From: Spirosoma radiotolerans
GTDB taxonomy: Bacteria; Bacteroidota; Bacteroidia; Cytophagales; Spirosomataceae
Length of the DNA: 64,000 nt
Assembly (NCBI RefSeq): GCF_000974425.1
Contig: NZ_CP010429.1
Span: 1,674,001-1,738,000 of the forward strand
Direction of reading: 5' to 3'
Below are positions 9,033 to 17,502 of this stretch, in pieces. A program made the translations under genes and the position numbers. Numbering within the stretch: position 1 is the first letter of the stretch; each line of letters starts with the position of its first letter. The notes beneath the pieces were generated by a model. That model worked only from the letters and a program-made list of their open reading frames with translations. It had not been told where the DNA came from and did no database searches.

Positions 9033-10040
9033 ATGTCCTACAAAGCCCTTGCCCTTCAACTAACCTGTCAGACAGTAAACACTTCCCAAACCCACGATGA
9101 AGCCGAAGCGATTATGCTTCAATCTATTGAGCGTATTGACCGTCAGATTGCCGCATCGATTGGCTTAATTGGCCGCGACACCCTACTTGTTGTCGTACCC
9201 GAATTTTTTCTGACGGGCCCACCCATCGACGAAACCGTAGACCAGTGGCGCGAAAAGGCTGCCCTTGAAATTGACGGTCGGGTTTATGAAGCCCTGAGCG
9301 CTATGGTGCAGCGGCAACAAATTTATTTCTCTGGAAATGCCTATGAACAGGACCCTTTTTTTCCTGAACTGTATTTTCAAACCAGTTTTATCATCGGTCC
9401 GAATGGGGACGTGCTATTGAGGTATCGCCGGTTGAACGCAATGTATACGCCGACTCCACATGATGTCTGGGAGTTGTATCTCGACGCTTACGGCTATGAT
9501 TCGTTGTTTCCGGTGGCTAAGACAAACATTGGTAATCTGGCCTGTATTGCTTCGGAAGACATTCTGTATCCTGAAGTAGCTCGTTGCCTGGCGATGCGCG
9601 GGGCCGAGGTACTCCTACACGCAACATCAGAAATTGGCAGCCCACAGCTAACGCCCAAAAATATAGCCAAACAAGCCCGGGCCATTGAAAACATGGCTTA
9701 CGTAGTATCGGCAAACTCGGCTGGGGTGGTTGGTAGTTCACTGCCAGCGGGTACCACCGATGGGCATTCTAAACTCATTGATCCCAAAGGAGTTGTACTG
9801 GCTGAAGCGGCTTATGGCGAGAGCATCGTGGCCAACGCTGATATTGATCTGGCGGCTTTGCGCGAATTCCGGCAGCGGCCCGCCATCGGGAACCAGTTGG
9901 CCCGCCAACGGCTGGAACTGTATACGGAAAGTTACGCCAAACACACGATATATCCACCCAACGCGCTTCTAAGCCAACCAGCCGAGCGATCCCAGTTTAT
10001 GCGGAACCAGCAAGAGGTAATCAAGAAACTTTATAGCTGA
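9033..10040 (+). CDS. nitrilase-superfamily protein lacking catalytic Cys and Lys
   Basis: A 335-residue carbon-nitrogen hydrolase fold protein, close in layout to aliphatic amidases. The catalytic Glu is kept (V-P-E-F-F-L-T-G, Glu57). The usual Lys of Y-R-K is Arg133 (Y-R-R-L-N). In a gapless alignment of T-N-I-G-N-L-A-C-I-A-S-E-D-I-L-Y-P-E with the family block ending I-C-Y-D-x-x-F-P-E, Ser174 stands where the nucleophilic Cys should be. The downstream A-R-C-L-A-M-R-G-A-E-V-L-L block is normal. It is therefore probably a non-hydrolytic or altered member. It converges with the AI-2E transporter gene with only two bases between the stops. Confidence 0.82.
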   Translation: MSYKALALQLTCQTVNTSQTHDEAEAIMLQSIERIDRQIAASIGLIGRDTLLVVVPEFFLTGPPIDETVDQWREKAALEIDGRVYEALSAMVQRQQIYFSGNAYEQDPFFPELYFQTSFIIGPNGDVLLRYRRLNAMYTPTPHDVWELYLDAYGYDSLFPVAKTNIGNLACIASEDILYPEVARCLAMRGAEVLLHATSEIGSPQLTPKNIAKQARAIENMAYVVSANSAGVVGSSLPAGTTDGHSKLIDPKGVVLAEAAYGESIVANADIDLAALREFRQRPAIGNQLARQRLELYTESYAKHTIYPPNALLSQPAERSQFMRNQQEVIKKLYS

Positions 10041-10042
10041 AC

Positions 10043-11164
10043 CTATGCTTCGACTTCGCTTGGTTTCGCTTTTCGTCGGCGTCGGGGCAGGCGAAATAAA
10101 TTACTGCCCGCTTCTTCAGGCGTTTGATCACCCAGTAATACTCCCCAGGGCTGGAGGCCCTCGACGCGGTCGAAAATGACTTTTAAAATGGCAATGGCCG
10201 GAATCGACAGAAACATGCCTGATACACCGGCTAAAGCACCGCCAATAAGCACGCCTATGATGGAAATAAGGGCGTTGATCCGCACTTTAGACGCAACAAT
10301 TAGGGGAACCAGCACATTGTTGTCGATGAACTGTACCAGCAGAAACACCCCAACTACGCCCAGAATAACGGACGTTTCGGGATTATTGCTAAACGTAATA
10401 ATGACCGTTAACAGAGTAGCGACTAACCCGCCAATGTAGGGGACCAGATTCAAAATAGCTGCCATGACGCCCAGCAAAACGGCGTATTGTACCCCCAGCA
10501 GTAGCAGGCCGATGGAGTTTAGAGCAGCTACGCAGGCCGTTTCAATAAGCAAACCAACCATATAACTCTGGATAACGGCTTTCACTTCGCCCAGTACTTC
10601 GCGCACTCGTTCGGTATGCTTCTCGGCAAAAAGCACGACAACAAAATGCAGTAACATGGTGCGGTAATAGAGCAGGAGAAAAACATAAATTGGAATCAAT
10701 GTGAGCGTGCCCAGGGGACCGGTAATGAACCCAAGCGTGTCGGGGCTCTGCAAACTATCGAGTGTTTGGGCCTGGGCTTTTTGAAGGTATTTTTCCTGTT
10801 GTCGATAGCTTACGTTGTATTCGCGCCTGACCCAGCGTTTGGCATCGCTGAAAAAGTCGGCTAAGTTCTGCCGAATCTTGGGTAGGTCATCGGCAAAGTC
10901 GGAGAGTTGCATGGACAGCGTCACGGCTATGCCAGCCACCAGAATGATCGCCACCAGCAGAGCCAGGCTAATGGCAATAACTTTATGAACGCCCAGCCGG
11001 ACGAGTCTATTTTCAATAGGACGTAAGAGTACGGCAACCAGACCCGCCATAGCCAGTGGTACCAAAATATCCTGCCCTATATAGATACCAGCTGTCAGGA
11101 TGGCTAAGGCAAGCAGAGAGTGAGAGAATTGATGATAGTGGGGGCGTAGCGGTTCGGCAGCCAT
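10043..11164 (-). CDS. AI-2E family transporter (PerM-like permease)
   Basis: A 373-residue inner-membrane protein of the AI-2 exporter / PerM family. There are about eight hydrophobic segments: an N-terminal pair, a third before the charged stretch near residues 85-130, and a C-terminal group. The conserved region P-Y-I-G-G-L-V-A-T near residue 245 and the Q-F-I-D-N-N-V-L-V-P-L-I-V motif near residue 280 are present. Substrates vary in this family (autoinducer-2, ions, small solutes), so the name is by fold only. It ends in an Arg/Lys-rich cytoplasmic tail. Confidence 0.88.
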   Translation of the reverse strand: MAAEPLRPHYHQFSHSLLALAILTAGIYIGQDILVPLAMAGLVAVLLRPIENRLVRLGVHKVIAISLALLVAIILVAGIAVTLSMQLSDFADDLPKIRQNLADFFSDAKRWVRREYNVSYRQQEKYLQKAQAQTLDSLQSPDTLGFITGPLGTLTLIPIYVFLLLYYRTMLLHFVVVLFAEKHTERVREVLGEVKAVIQSYMVGLLIETACVAALNSIGLLLLGVQYAVLLGVMAAILNLVPYIGGLVATLLTVIITFSNNPETSVILGVVGVFLLVQFIDNNVLVPLIVASKVRINALISIIGVLIGGALAGVSGMFLSIPAIAILKVIFDRVEGLQPWGVLLGDQTPEEAGSNLFRLPRRRRKAKPSEVEA

Positions 11165-11300
11165 AGGTTAAAGATGGTTCATCAGAATGTAGAGAATTAA
11201 GGATCAGTGCTTCAACATCCTATGTTGTATTTTGTTCATCTGACAGGAGTAGAAGGTGGGTATCTTGCTTGTGGCTGATCATCTTTCTCCAAACTTGCTG

Positions 11301-11308
11301 TATTTTTG
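11301..11308 (+). promoter_or_regulatory. -7 box TATTTTTG
   Basis: Perfect match to the Bacteroidota TAnnTTTG box, 15 bases before the ATG at 11323. It supports that start over the upstream TTG at 11269, which would lie ahead of the transcript. No clear -33 TTTG is seen at the usual distance. Confidence 0.5.
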
Positions 11309-11322
11309 CGGTTTATTTATTT

Positions 11323-11880
11323 ATGACGCCAAGTATTCGCGATATCGCTTTTCAACTCAGGCAGGGACAACTTATTGCGTTGGCCGACGAAACCGGCTGG
11401 TCTGTTACTGCTGATCCTGTTAATGATGTAGCCGTTGAGAAATTGTTGACCTTGCGCGCAGTTATGCCCCATGGTTTACAACCAACGGTACTTATCCAGA
11501 ACGCCGATCAGGTAGGCTTATACGTGGCGAAAATCCCCGATGTGGCCTATGATTTAGTGGAATTTGCCGAAATTCCGCTAACGGTTATTTACGAACAGGG
11601 AAAAAATCTGTCTGCCTTGCTGTGGCAGTCGGCGGCAACTGGAGCCGCTGGGCAACCAACGGGCGAAGTGGCCGTTCGGCGGTCGCTGAGTGCGGAGGTG
11701 CAACGGCTGATTGGCAGTTTCGGGCGTGGATTACTATCTATTCCGCTGGAGTCTCTGGTGTTGCCACCACCGGCCGAAGCACTCATTGTCGAACGATTTG
11801 GTGCGCTACCGGGTATGCCTAAACGACCGCGCATTATGCGCCTGGCCGTTAATGGAGAAATTAATTTTATCAGAAAATAA
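11323..11880 (+). CDS. divergent YrdC/Sua5-fold protein
   Basis: A 185-residue protein recognisable as YrdC-like by overall order: G-Q-L-I-A-L-A-D-E-T-G-W-S-V-T-A-D aligns to the family G-x-x-x-x-P-T-D-T-V-Y-G-L-x, Q-P-T-V-L-I to K-P-L-x-x-L, and I-P-L-T-V-I-Y to the PGPLT block. Key substrate residues of threonylcarbamoyl-AMP synthase are missing: the P-T-D-T block, the Lys/Arg pair, and the S-A-N-x-S-G motif, replaced by S-I-P-L-E-S. A real TsaC activity is therefore unlikely. It lies just upstream of the CCA-adding enzyme, which may hint at a tRNA-related role; that is inference. Confidence 0.65.
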   Translation: MTPSIRDIAFQLRQGQLIALADETGWSVTADPVNDVAVEKLLTLRAVMPHGLQPTVLIQNADQVGLYVAKIPDVAYDLVEFAEIPLTVIYEQGKNLSALLWQSAATGAAGQPTGEVAVRRSLSAEVQRLIGSFGRGLLSIPLESLVLPPPAEALIVERFGALPGMPKRPRIMRLAVNGEINFIRK

Positions 11881-11976
11881 ATTGTCAGATATGGGCTGGC
11901 CAATAACCCGGCCACTCACTATTGATTAAGTGCAACGGCCGGTAGGCCGAAGCCAGGTTGTGATTGTTTCGTACAC

Positions 11977-13521
11977 ATGAATTTTAGCGACACCTTACAT
12001 AAAAATCCGGTTTTTGATGTGATTGCTCAACAGGCCGATGCGCTTGGTCTGCCAGCGTACGTCATTGGCGGATTCGTGCGTGATTTAGTTTTGGGGCGTC
12101 CGTCGAAAGATATTGATGTAGTCTGCATTGGTAGTGGTATTGCGCTGGCTGAAGCTGTTGGAAAAGCCCTTCGCACAAATGTATCGGTATTCCCAAATTT
12201 TGGCACAGCGATGCTTAAAGCCACCGCTCCGGCGGACCAGCCGGGCGACTCCACGCGGGGCGACTCCACGCCGGGCGACGAGGAATGGGAAGTTGAGTTT
12301 GTTGGGGCGCGTAAAGAGTCGTATCGGAGTGAATCGCGCAAACCAATTGTCGAAGATGGCACGCTCGAAGATGACCAAAATCGGCGGGACTTCACCATCA
12401 ATGCTATGGGCATTAGCCTAAATTGGAATACACCGCAGGCTGGAGCCGAATCGGCCGTCGGCTATGGTGAATTACTTGATCCATTCGGAGGACTGAAAGA
12501 CATAAAGCGGAAAATTATCCGTACGCCCCTAAATCCCGACATTACGTTTTCTGATGACCCGCTTCGTATGATGAGGGCCATCCGCTTTGCCTCTCAATTA
12601 AGCTTTGATATTGAACCGGATACATTCGATGCCATTGTGCGGATGAACGAGCGGATCACCATTGTGTCGAGGGAGCGCGTAACTGACGAACTGAACAAGA
12701 TCATTCTGTCGCCTACGCCTTCGTACGGATTTAAATTGTTGTATCATGCCGGATTGCTGGATCGGATCTTCCCCGAGCTGGTTGCCTTAAAAGGCGTTGA
12801 AACCATTGAAGGAAAGGGACATAAAGACAATTTTTACCATACGCTTCAGGTTCTCGACAACATCGCGAATCGGGCCAATCCAACCAAATATGCGGGCGAG
12901 GCTGAGAACGAACTCTGGCTGCGTTGGGCGGCTCTGCTACACGACATTGCCAAACCAGCCACTAAGCGATTTGATCAGAAGGTTGGCTGGACATTTCATG
13001 GTCACGAAGACTTGGGCGCTCGGTGGGTACCCGGAATTTTCCGGACTATGAAATTACCGCTCAACGAGCACATGCGGTTTGTGCAGCGGCTTGTGCGGTT
13101 GCACCTACGGCCCATTGCCTTAACAAAGGAGCAAATTACAGACTCGGCCCTGCGTCGGTTGTTAGTGGATGCAGGCGATGATCTCGAAGGACTCATGGCG
13201 CTTTGCCGCGCCGACATTACGTCCAAGAATTATGAACGTGTACAAAAACACCTGCGTAATTTCGACCGGGTTGAGCGTAAATTGCATGACCTCGAAGAGC
13301 GGGATAAACTTCGTAATTTTCAGCCGGTTATCACGGGTGAGTTGATTATGGAAACGTTTGGGTTGCCGCCGTCCAAAGAAGTTGGTGAGATCAAAGCTAT
13401 AATGCGGGAAGCTATTCTGGACGGGGTTGTTACGAACTCGCACGAAGCAGCTTACCCGTTCTTACTTGAAGAAGGTCGCAAACGCGGTTTAATTCCTAAA
13501 ACAGTCAAGAAGGCCAAATAA
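11977..13521 (+). CDS. CCA tRNA nucleotidyltransferase with HD domain
   Basis: Adds or repairs the 3' CCA of tRNAs. The nucleotidyltransferase head has G-G-F-V-R-D-L-V-L-G-R and D-I-D-V-V (residues 28-48) and R-R-D-F-T-I-N-A-M. The PolyA_pol RNA-binding part follows (D-D-P-L-R-M-M-R-A-I-R-F-A), then an HD domain with H-D-I-A-K-P near residue 324. At 514 residues it is a little long because of a roughly 15-residue insertion at about 86-102 built of G-D-S-T repeats, just before the conserved V-E-F-V-G-A-R-K-E-S-Y. This looks like local slippage or an acquired linker in a surface turn. Confidence 0.93.
   Translation: MNFSDTLHKNPVFDVIAQQADALGLPAYVIGGFVRDLVLGRPSKDIDVVCIGSGIALAEAVGKALRTNVSVFPNFGTAMLKATAPADQPGDSTRGDSTPGDEEWEVEFVGARKESYRSESRKPIVEDGTLEDDQNRRDFTINAMGISLNWNTPQAGAESAVGYGELLDPFGGLKDIKRKIIRTPLNPDITFSDDPLRMMRAIRFASQLSFDIEPDTFDAIVRMNERITIVSRERVTDELNKIILSPTPSYGFKLLYHAGLLDRIFPELVALKGVETIEGKGHKDNFYHTLQVLDNIANRANPTKYAGEAENELWLRWAALLHDIAKPATKRFDQKVGWTFHGHEDLGARWVPGIFRTMKLPLNEHMRFVQRLVRLHLRPIALTKEQITDSALRRLLVDAGDDLEGLMALCRADITSKNYERVQKHLRNFDRVERKLHDLEERDKLRNFQPVITGELIMETFGLPPSKEVGEIKAIMREAILDGVVTNSHEAAYPFLLEEGRKRGLIPKTVKKAK
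12243..12280 (+). repeat. in-frame 15-bp tandem repeat, about 2.4 copies
   Basis: GGGCGACTCCACGC recurs with a 15-base period and then partly a third time, encoding P-G-D-S-T, R-G-D-S-T, P-G-D inside the CCA-adding enzyme. Confidence 0.8.
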
Positions 13522-13583
13522 AGGTCGGCAGGCCTAATAAGCCACTTATTATTTTTCATTCACCACGCTACATTAATGTGCTC

Positions 13584-13790
13584 ATGGATAACAATACAAA
13601 TTTTCGTCGCTTCTTCGGTGCGTCTCTCACCATTCTGGGTGTAGTTGTCGTTTTGTTCGCTCTGGTCGCTTTTCTATCAGAAGGGAAGGCGGTCTTGGGT
13701 ATGCACGTATCAAAAGCTGAATCGGCCGCGCCCTTCATTGTTGGCATGATCTTCCTCGTTACAGGCGTAAACCTTGTCCGCGAATCGTAG
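13584..13790 (+). CDS. small two-helix membrane protein
   Basis: A 68-residue protein of no recognised family. After a short polar N-terminus (M-D-N-N-T-N-F-R-R) come two hydrophobic helices, about residues 10-32 (A-S-L-T-I-L-G-V-V-V-V-L-F-A-L) and 48-64 (P-F-I-V-G-M-I-F-L-V-T-G). A short loop between them carries K-A-E-S-A. I chose ATG 13584 over the GTG at 13578. It is 62 bases after the CCA-adding enzyme gene on the same strand. Composition and ATG context favour a real gene, but function is unknown. Confidence 0.6.
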   Translation: MDNNTNFRRFFGASLTILGVVVVLFALVAFLSEGKAVLGMHVSKAESAAPFIVGMIFLVTGVNLVRES

Positions 13791-13796
13791 AAGAAT

Positions 13797-13903
13797 AGAT
13801 ATAGGAAGTATGGTGTAGGATATATGATATAAGTAACGTGAAAGGAGTACACCCTCTACCATATAATATATATCCTACACCATGCATCTTATAACCTATA
13901 TCA
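13797..13903. repeat. nested inverted repeats between convergent genes
   Basis: A perfect 16-bp pair (ATGGTGTAGGATATAT at 13810-13825, complement at 13868-13883) sits inside an outer pair GATATAGG / CCTATATC. It covers the space between the small membrane protein and the M23 peptidase and probably ends transcription from both sides. Confidence 0.6.
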
Positions 13904-14716
13904 TTTCGACAGTTTGGCGGTCAGTAGCCACTCATAGGTGTTGATTGGCTGGGGGAGACCATCGGGTTTAATCTGGAGGTACATCAGGTGTAAATGGGTT
14001 GGTGATCGGGATTTGTAGGCATTAAAGCCAGTTCTGCCCATTTCGGCCAGCTTTTCGCCAGCTTTGACCCATTGCCCTGGCGATACATCGACCTCGCTGT
14101 TGTGGGCGTAATAGAATAGTCCGTTTAACAGCGGGTCATATACCCAAATCCAGTTGCCTCCCCGGTAATCAGAGCCTGGTTTCCAGCCCGTTTCGATAGC
14201 CAGAACTAACCCCTGGCTCATGGCCAGAATATCGACCGGTTTAGTGGTTCGGTCGTCAATGTTATCTTGGTTTCGATCACTGATAAAGATGTCCTGAGCA
14301 GGATGACTGCCGCGCACGTTATAGTCGAATAAGTCAAAGCCGGTACCCCGGTAGCCTTCACCGTGTGTACCACCAATGGCATTGGTCGAATAGCCACGGA
14401 TCGGGAAATTGAAGTAGATACCCGTTCGACGAAGGCTGTCCCGTTGCAGGGAATCCTGTTTGTAGCCTTCCATACTGCGAAACCGGACCTGTAGCCCCTG
14501 CATAATCTGGCTGAACTGTAGCCGGGCCGAGTCGGGGCTTACACTTTGCTCCCGGATTTGTGTGTATAGGGTCTGGAACTGTTGGCAATAGGTATAAAGC
14601 GTAGGCTCGTCGGAATTACTGATAACGACCTGAGAAGAAGCCGCATTCAGGCCACCAATTAGCAATGCCCCCAAGATACCTGCTATCCGCATGAACAATG
14701 TTAGGTCAATCTTCAC
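13901..14716 (-). CDS. M23 (LytM-type) metallopeptidase
   Basis: A 271-residue exported peptidoglycan hydrolase or related factor. An N-terminal hydrophobic segment (I-A-G-I-L-G-A-L-L-I-G-G-L) is a signal peptide or anchor. The M23 zinc ligands are visible: H-P-A-Q-D (first His and Asp) and the H-L-H motif near the C-terminus (T-H-L-H-L-M-Y). The G-N-W-I-W-V-Y-D and F-Y-Y-A-H-N strands between them are typical. The first Met at 14716 and a second at 14689 are both possible starts. Because all zinc ligands are present, it should be active rather than an EnvC-like dead homologue. Confidence 0.87.
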   Translation of the reverse strand: MKIDLTLFMRIAGILGALLIGGLNAASSQVVISNSDEPTLYTYCQQFQTLYTQIREQSVSPDSARLQFSQIMQGLQVRFRSMEGYKQDSLQRDSLRRTGIYFNFPIRGYSTNAIGGTHGEGYRGTGFDLFDYNVRGSHPAQDIFISDRNQDNIDDRTTKPVDILAMSQGLVLAIETGWKPGSDYRGGNWIWVYDPLLNGLFYYAHNSEVDVSPGQWVKAGEKLAEMGRTGFNAYKSRSPTHLHLMYLQIKPDGLPQPINTYEWLLTAKLSK

Positions 14717-14846
14717 TACTGTTTGTATTCGATTCTGGCGGTAAAAATACGCAAGTAGGGCGATAGGTACGTAGAATATTATACCGTGAATGGCTCATAT
14801 ACGTGTGTATTCGCCTATTTGAAAATTATTTTCAGCTTATAAGAGA

Positions 14847-14872
14847 TATTTTCCAAATGCATTTGGAAAATA
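14847..14872. promoter_or_regulatory. perfect 26-bp palindrome upstream of the cold-shock gene
   Basis: The half-site TATTTTCCAAATG is followed directly by its complement, 40 bases before the cold-shock ATG. It has the size and symmetry of a dimeric regulator site. If transcribed, it would form a hairpin in the leader. It is not followed by a T-run, so it is not a terminator. Confidence 0.55.
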
Positions 14873-14911
14873 CATTTATTGTGCCGTCCTTCGCCTAAAT
14901 TTAAAATAGCA

Positions 14912-15103
14912 ATGCAAACAGGAACTGTAAAATTCTTTAATGAAACCAAAGGGTTTGGTTTTATTAAACCCGATGATGGTGGCGAAGACATTTTTGTACA
15001 CGCTTCCGGTCTCATCGACCAAATCCGTGAAAACGACAAAGTTAAATTCAATGTCGAGCGCGGTAAGAAAGGCTTAAACGCCGTAAACGTCGAAATGGCT
15101 TAA
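14912..15103 (+). CDS. cold-shock domain protein
   Basis: A 63-residue single OB-fold nucleic-acid chaperone. RNP1 is K-G-F-G-F-I and RNP2 is D-I-F-V-H-A-S; the start M-Q-T-G-T-V-K-F-F-N is canonical, which fixes the ATG at 14912 rather than the TTG at 14879. The length matches CspA-type proteins. It binds single-stranded RNA and DNA and melts structure in the cold or in growth transitions. It has its own terminator and a striking palindrome upstream, so it looks like a single-gene unit under specific control. Confidence 0.96.
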   Translation: MQTGTVKFFNETKGFGFIKPDDGGEDIFVHASGLIDQIRENDKVKFNVERGKKGLNAVNVEMA

Positions 15104-15131
15104 TCGTAAGATATACCAAGACAACCGTTGT

Positions 15132-15162
15132 AAAAAACATGCCAATCGGCATGTTTTTTTTT
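15132..15162 (+). terminator. intrinsic terminator of the cold-shock gene
   Basis: The stem ACATGCC/GGCATGT is extended by an A-run pairing with a nine-T run; the loop is AATC. Confidence 0.9.
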
Positions 15163-15293
15163 GCTCTGTCGGTTCGTAAGGCCATTTTTGCAGGCTCGTT
15201 TGCTAGTTGCCTGTCGCATGCTGTTCGTATAGACGGCATGAATAATCGCGGCACGGAGTACGCTCCAGGCAAACGACCTACTCTATTTTTCAC

Positions 15294-17435
15294 ATGACCC
15301 AATCTATTGAGCAACGCGTTGCTGCCCGACTCAGCTTACCGCTCCGGTCTGTAACGGCCACTATTGACCTACTCAACGGCGGAGCCACCGTTCCCTTTAT
15401 TGCCCGCTACCGTAAAGAAGCCACGGCATCGACAGATGGAAATCCTCTTGATGAAATACAGATCGGACAAATAAAGGACACCTATCAAAAGTTAATTGAC
15501 CTCGATAAGCGTCGGGAGAGTATTCTCAAATCCATTGACGAGCAGGGTAAGCTAACGCCCGATCTGCGTCGAAAAATCGAAGCCGCTGATTCACTCACCG
15601 ATCTGGAAGATTTGTATCTGCCATATCGACAAAAAAGAAAGACCCGTGCCAGTATAGCTATCGAACGTGGGCTGGAACCCCTCGCTAACGTAGTTATTGC
15701 CCAGCGCGAAGCAAATCTGGAGCGCATTGCTCAACGGTATCTCTCCGACGCAGTGCCCACCATGGCCGATGCCTTGCAGGGTGCCCGCGATATTCTGGCC
15801 GAGCGAATCAGTGAAGATGCCGACGCTCGACAGCGAATTCGCAATCTCTTTGAGCGGGAAGCCATCATTCGGTCTGTCGTTAAAAAAGGGAAAGAAGCGG
15901 AGGGCATAAAATACAAAGACTATTTCGATTTTGCCGAACCCCTCCGCCGGGTTCCATCGCACCGGTTGCTGGCCTTGCGTCGTGGCGAGACAGAAGGATT
16001 TCTGGCCGTTGCCATTGGTCCGGACGAAGAAGCGGCTACGCAACGGCTCGAACGACAGTTTGTGGCCGATCGGTCGGGGACGCCCGTTTGCAAGGAGCAG
16101 GTGATGCTGGCTATTCGTGATGGGTACAAACGCCTGCTCAAACCTTCGCTCGAAACAGAATTTTCGACCATGTCGAAAGAGAAAGCCGATGCCGAAGCTA
16201 TCCAGATTTTTGCTGACAACCTACGTCAACTACTGCTTAGTCCGCCCCTGGGCCAGAAGCGCGTGATGGCCATCGACCCCGGTTATCGAACGGGTTGTAA
16301 AACGGTCTGTCTGGACGCACAGGGGAGTTTATTGGCCGAAACGGTGCTGTATCTGGCTCATTCTGAATCGCAGAAGCAACAGGCTATCCACACAGTTCAG
16401 AAGCTTGTGGCTCAATATGCTATCGATGCTATTGCTATCGGGAATGGCACCGCCGGACGAGAAACGGAGGAGTTTATACAAGGGCTAAATCTGGATAAAC
16501 CTGTTTTTATGGTGAGTGAGCAGGGCGCGTCGATTTATTCCGCTTCCGAAGTCGCTCGTGAAGAATTTCCGGATCGAGATGTTACCGTTCGCGGAGCCGT
16601 TAGTATTGGCCGCCGGCTGATGGACCCACTGGCTGAACTGGTGAAGATTGACCCCAAGTCAATTGGCGTTGGTCAATATCAGCATGATGTGGATCAGACC
16701 GATCTGAAAACCAGCCTCGATACCGTAGTAGAGAGCTGTGTCAATCAGGTTGGTGTATCGCTCAATACCGCGAGTGCGTATTTACTACGCTATGTGTCGG
16801 GACTGGGACCGCAACTGGCCGGTAACATTGTTGCCTACCGGGCCGAAAATGGGCCGTTTACATCCCGAGACCAACTCAGGAAAGTACCTCGGTTGGGCCC
16901 GAAAGCTTTTGAGCAATGTGCGGGTTTCCTGCGTATTGAAGGCGCTAAAAATCCGTTGGACAACAGTGCCGTTCACCCCGAGCGGTATGCCGTTGTTGAG
17001 CAGATGGCCATTGATGCAGGTAGTAAAGTAGATGACCTTATCCGTCGACCGGACTTGCGGCAGCACATCAAAGTCGACAAGTATGTGACCAGCGCGGTTG
17101 GTCTACCTACGCTTCGGGATATCCTGGCCGAACTGGCTAAACCCGGCCGCGATCCGCGCGAACAACTTTCAGTGTTTGAATACGACGCCCGTGTTCGGTC
17201 TGTCGATGATTTGCACGAAGGTATGGTGCTGGCGGGTGTCGTGACCAACATCACCGCTTTTGGGGCCTTTGTGGATATTGGTGTCAAGCAGGATGGGCTT
17301 GTTCACGTTTCTCAACTGGCTAATCACTTTGTTTCGGACCCCAAAACGGTGGTGAAAGTGTACCAGAAAGTAAAAGTTAAAGTAATCGAGGTCGATAAGA
17401 CCCGGAAACGAATTGCATTAACTATGAAATTTTAA
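15294..17435 (+). CDS. tex: Tex family RNA-binding transcriptional accessory protein
   Basis: A 713-residue cytoplasmic protein with the full Tex layout: N-terminal helical part (A-T-V-P-F-I-A-R-Y-R-K-E), YqgF-like RNase H fold beginning V-M-A-I-D-P-G-Y-R-T-G near residue 323, helix-hairpin-helix repeats (Y-V-S-G-L-G-P-Q-L-A and K-V-P-R-L-G-P-K-A-F-E-Q), and a C-terminal S1 domain (E-G-M-V-L-A-G-V-V-T-N-I-T-A-F-G-A-F-V-D). Tex proteins bind nucleic acids and influence transcription and ribosome function. The length is slightly short of E. coli YhgF (773). Confidence 0.95.
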   Translation: MTQSIEQRVAARLSLPLRSVTATIDLLNGGATVPFIARYRKEATASTDGNPLDEIQIGQIKDTYQKLIDLDKRRESILKSIDEQGKLTPDLRRKIEAADSLTDLEDLYLPYRQKRKTRASIAIERGLEPLANVVIAQREANLERIAQRYLSDAVPTMADALQGARDILAERISEDADARQRIRNLFEREAIIRSVVKKGKEAEGIKYKDYFDFAEPLRRVPSHRLLALRRGETEGFLAVAIGPDEEAATQRLERQFVADRSGTPVCKEQVMLAIRDGYKRLLKPSLETEFSTMSKEKADAEAIQIFADNLRQLLLSPPLGQKRVMAIDPGYRTGCKTVCLDAQGSLLAETVLYLAHSESQKQQAIHTVQKLVAQYAIDAIAIGNGTAGRETEEFIQGLNLDKPVFMVSEQGASIYSASEVAREEFPDRDVTVRGAVSIGRRLMDPLAELVKIDPKSIGVGQYQHDVDQTDLKTSLDTVVESCVNQVGVSLNTASAYLLRYVSGLGPQLAGNIVAYRAENGPFTSRDQLRKVPRLGPKAFEQCAGFLRIEGAKNPLDNSAVHPERYAVVEQMAIDAGSKVDDLIRRPDLRQHIKVDKYVTSAVGLPTLRDILAELAKPGRDPREQLSVFEYDARVRSVDDLHEGMVLAGVVTNITAFGAFVDIGVKQDGLVHVSQLANHFVSDPKTVVKVYQKVKVKVIEVDKTRKRIALTMKF

Positions 17436-17502
17436 TAGGTTGCAATAGGTTAATGTGCCTTAACGTTAAAAAATTGCCTACACTACCCTAACCTACTTCC
17501 GT

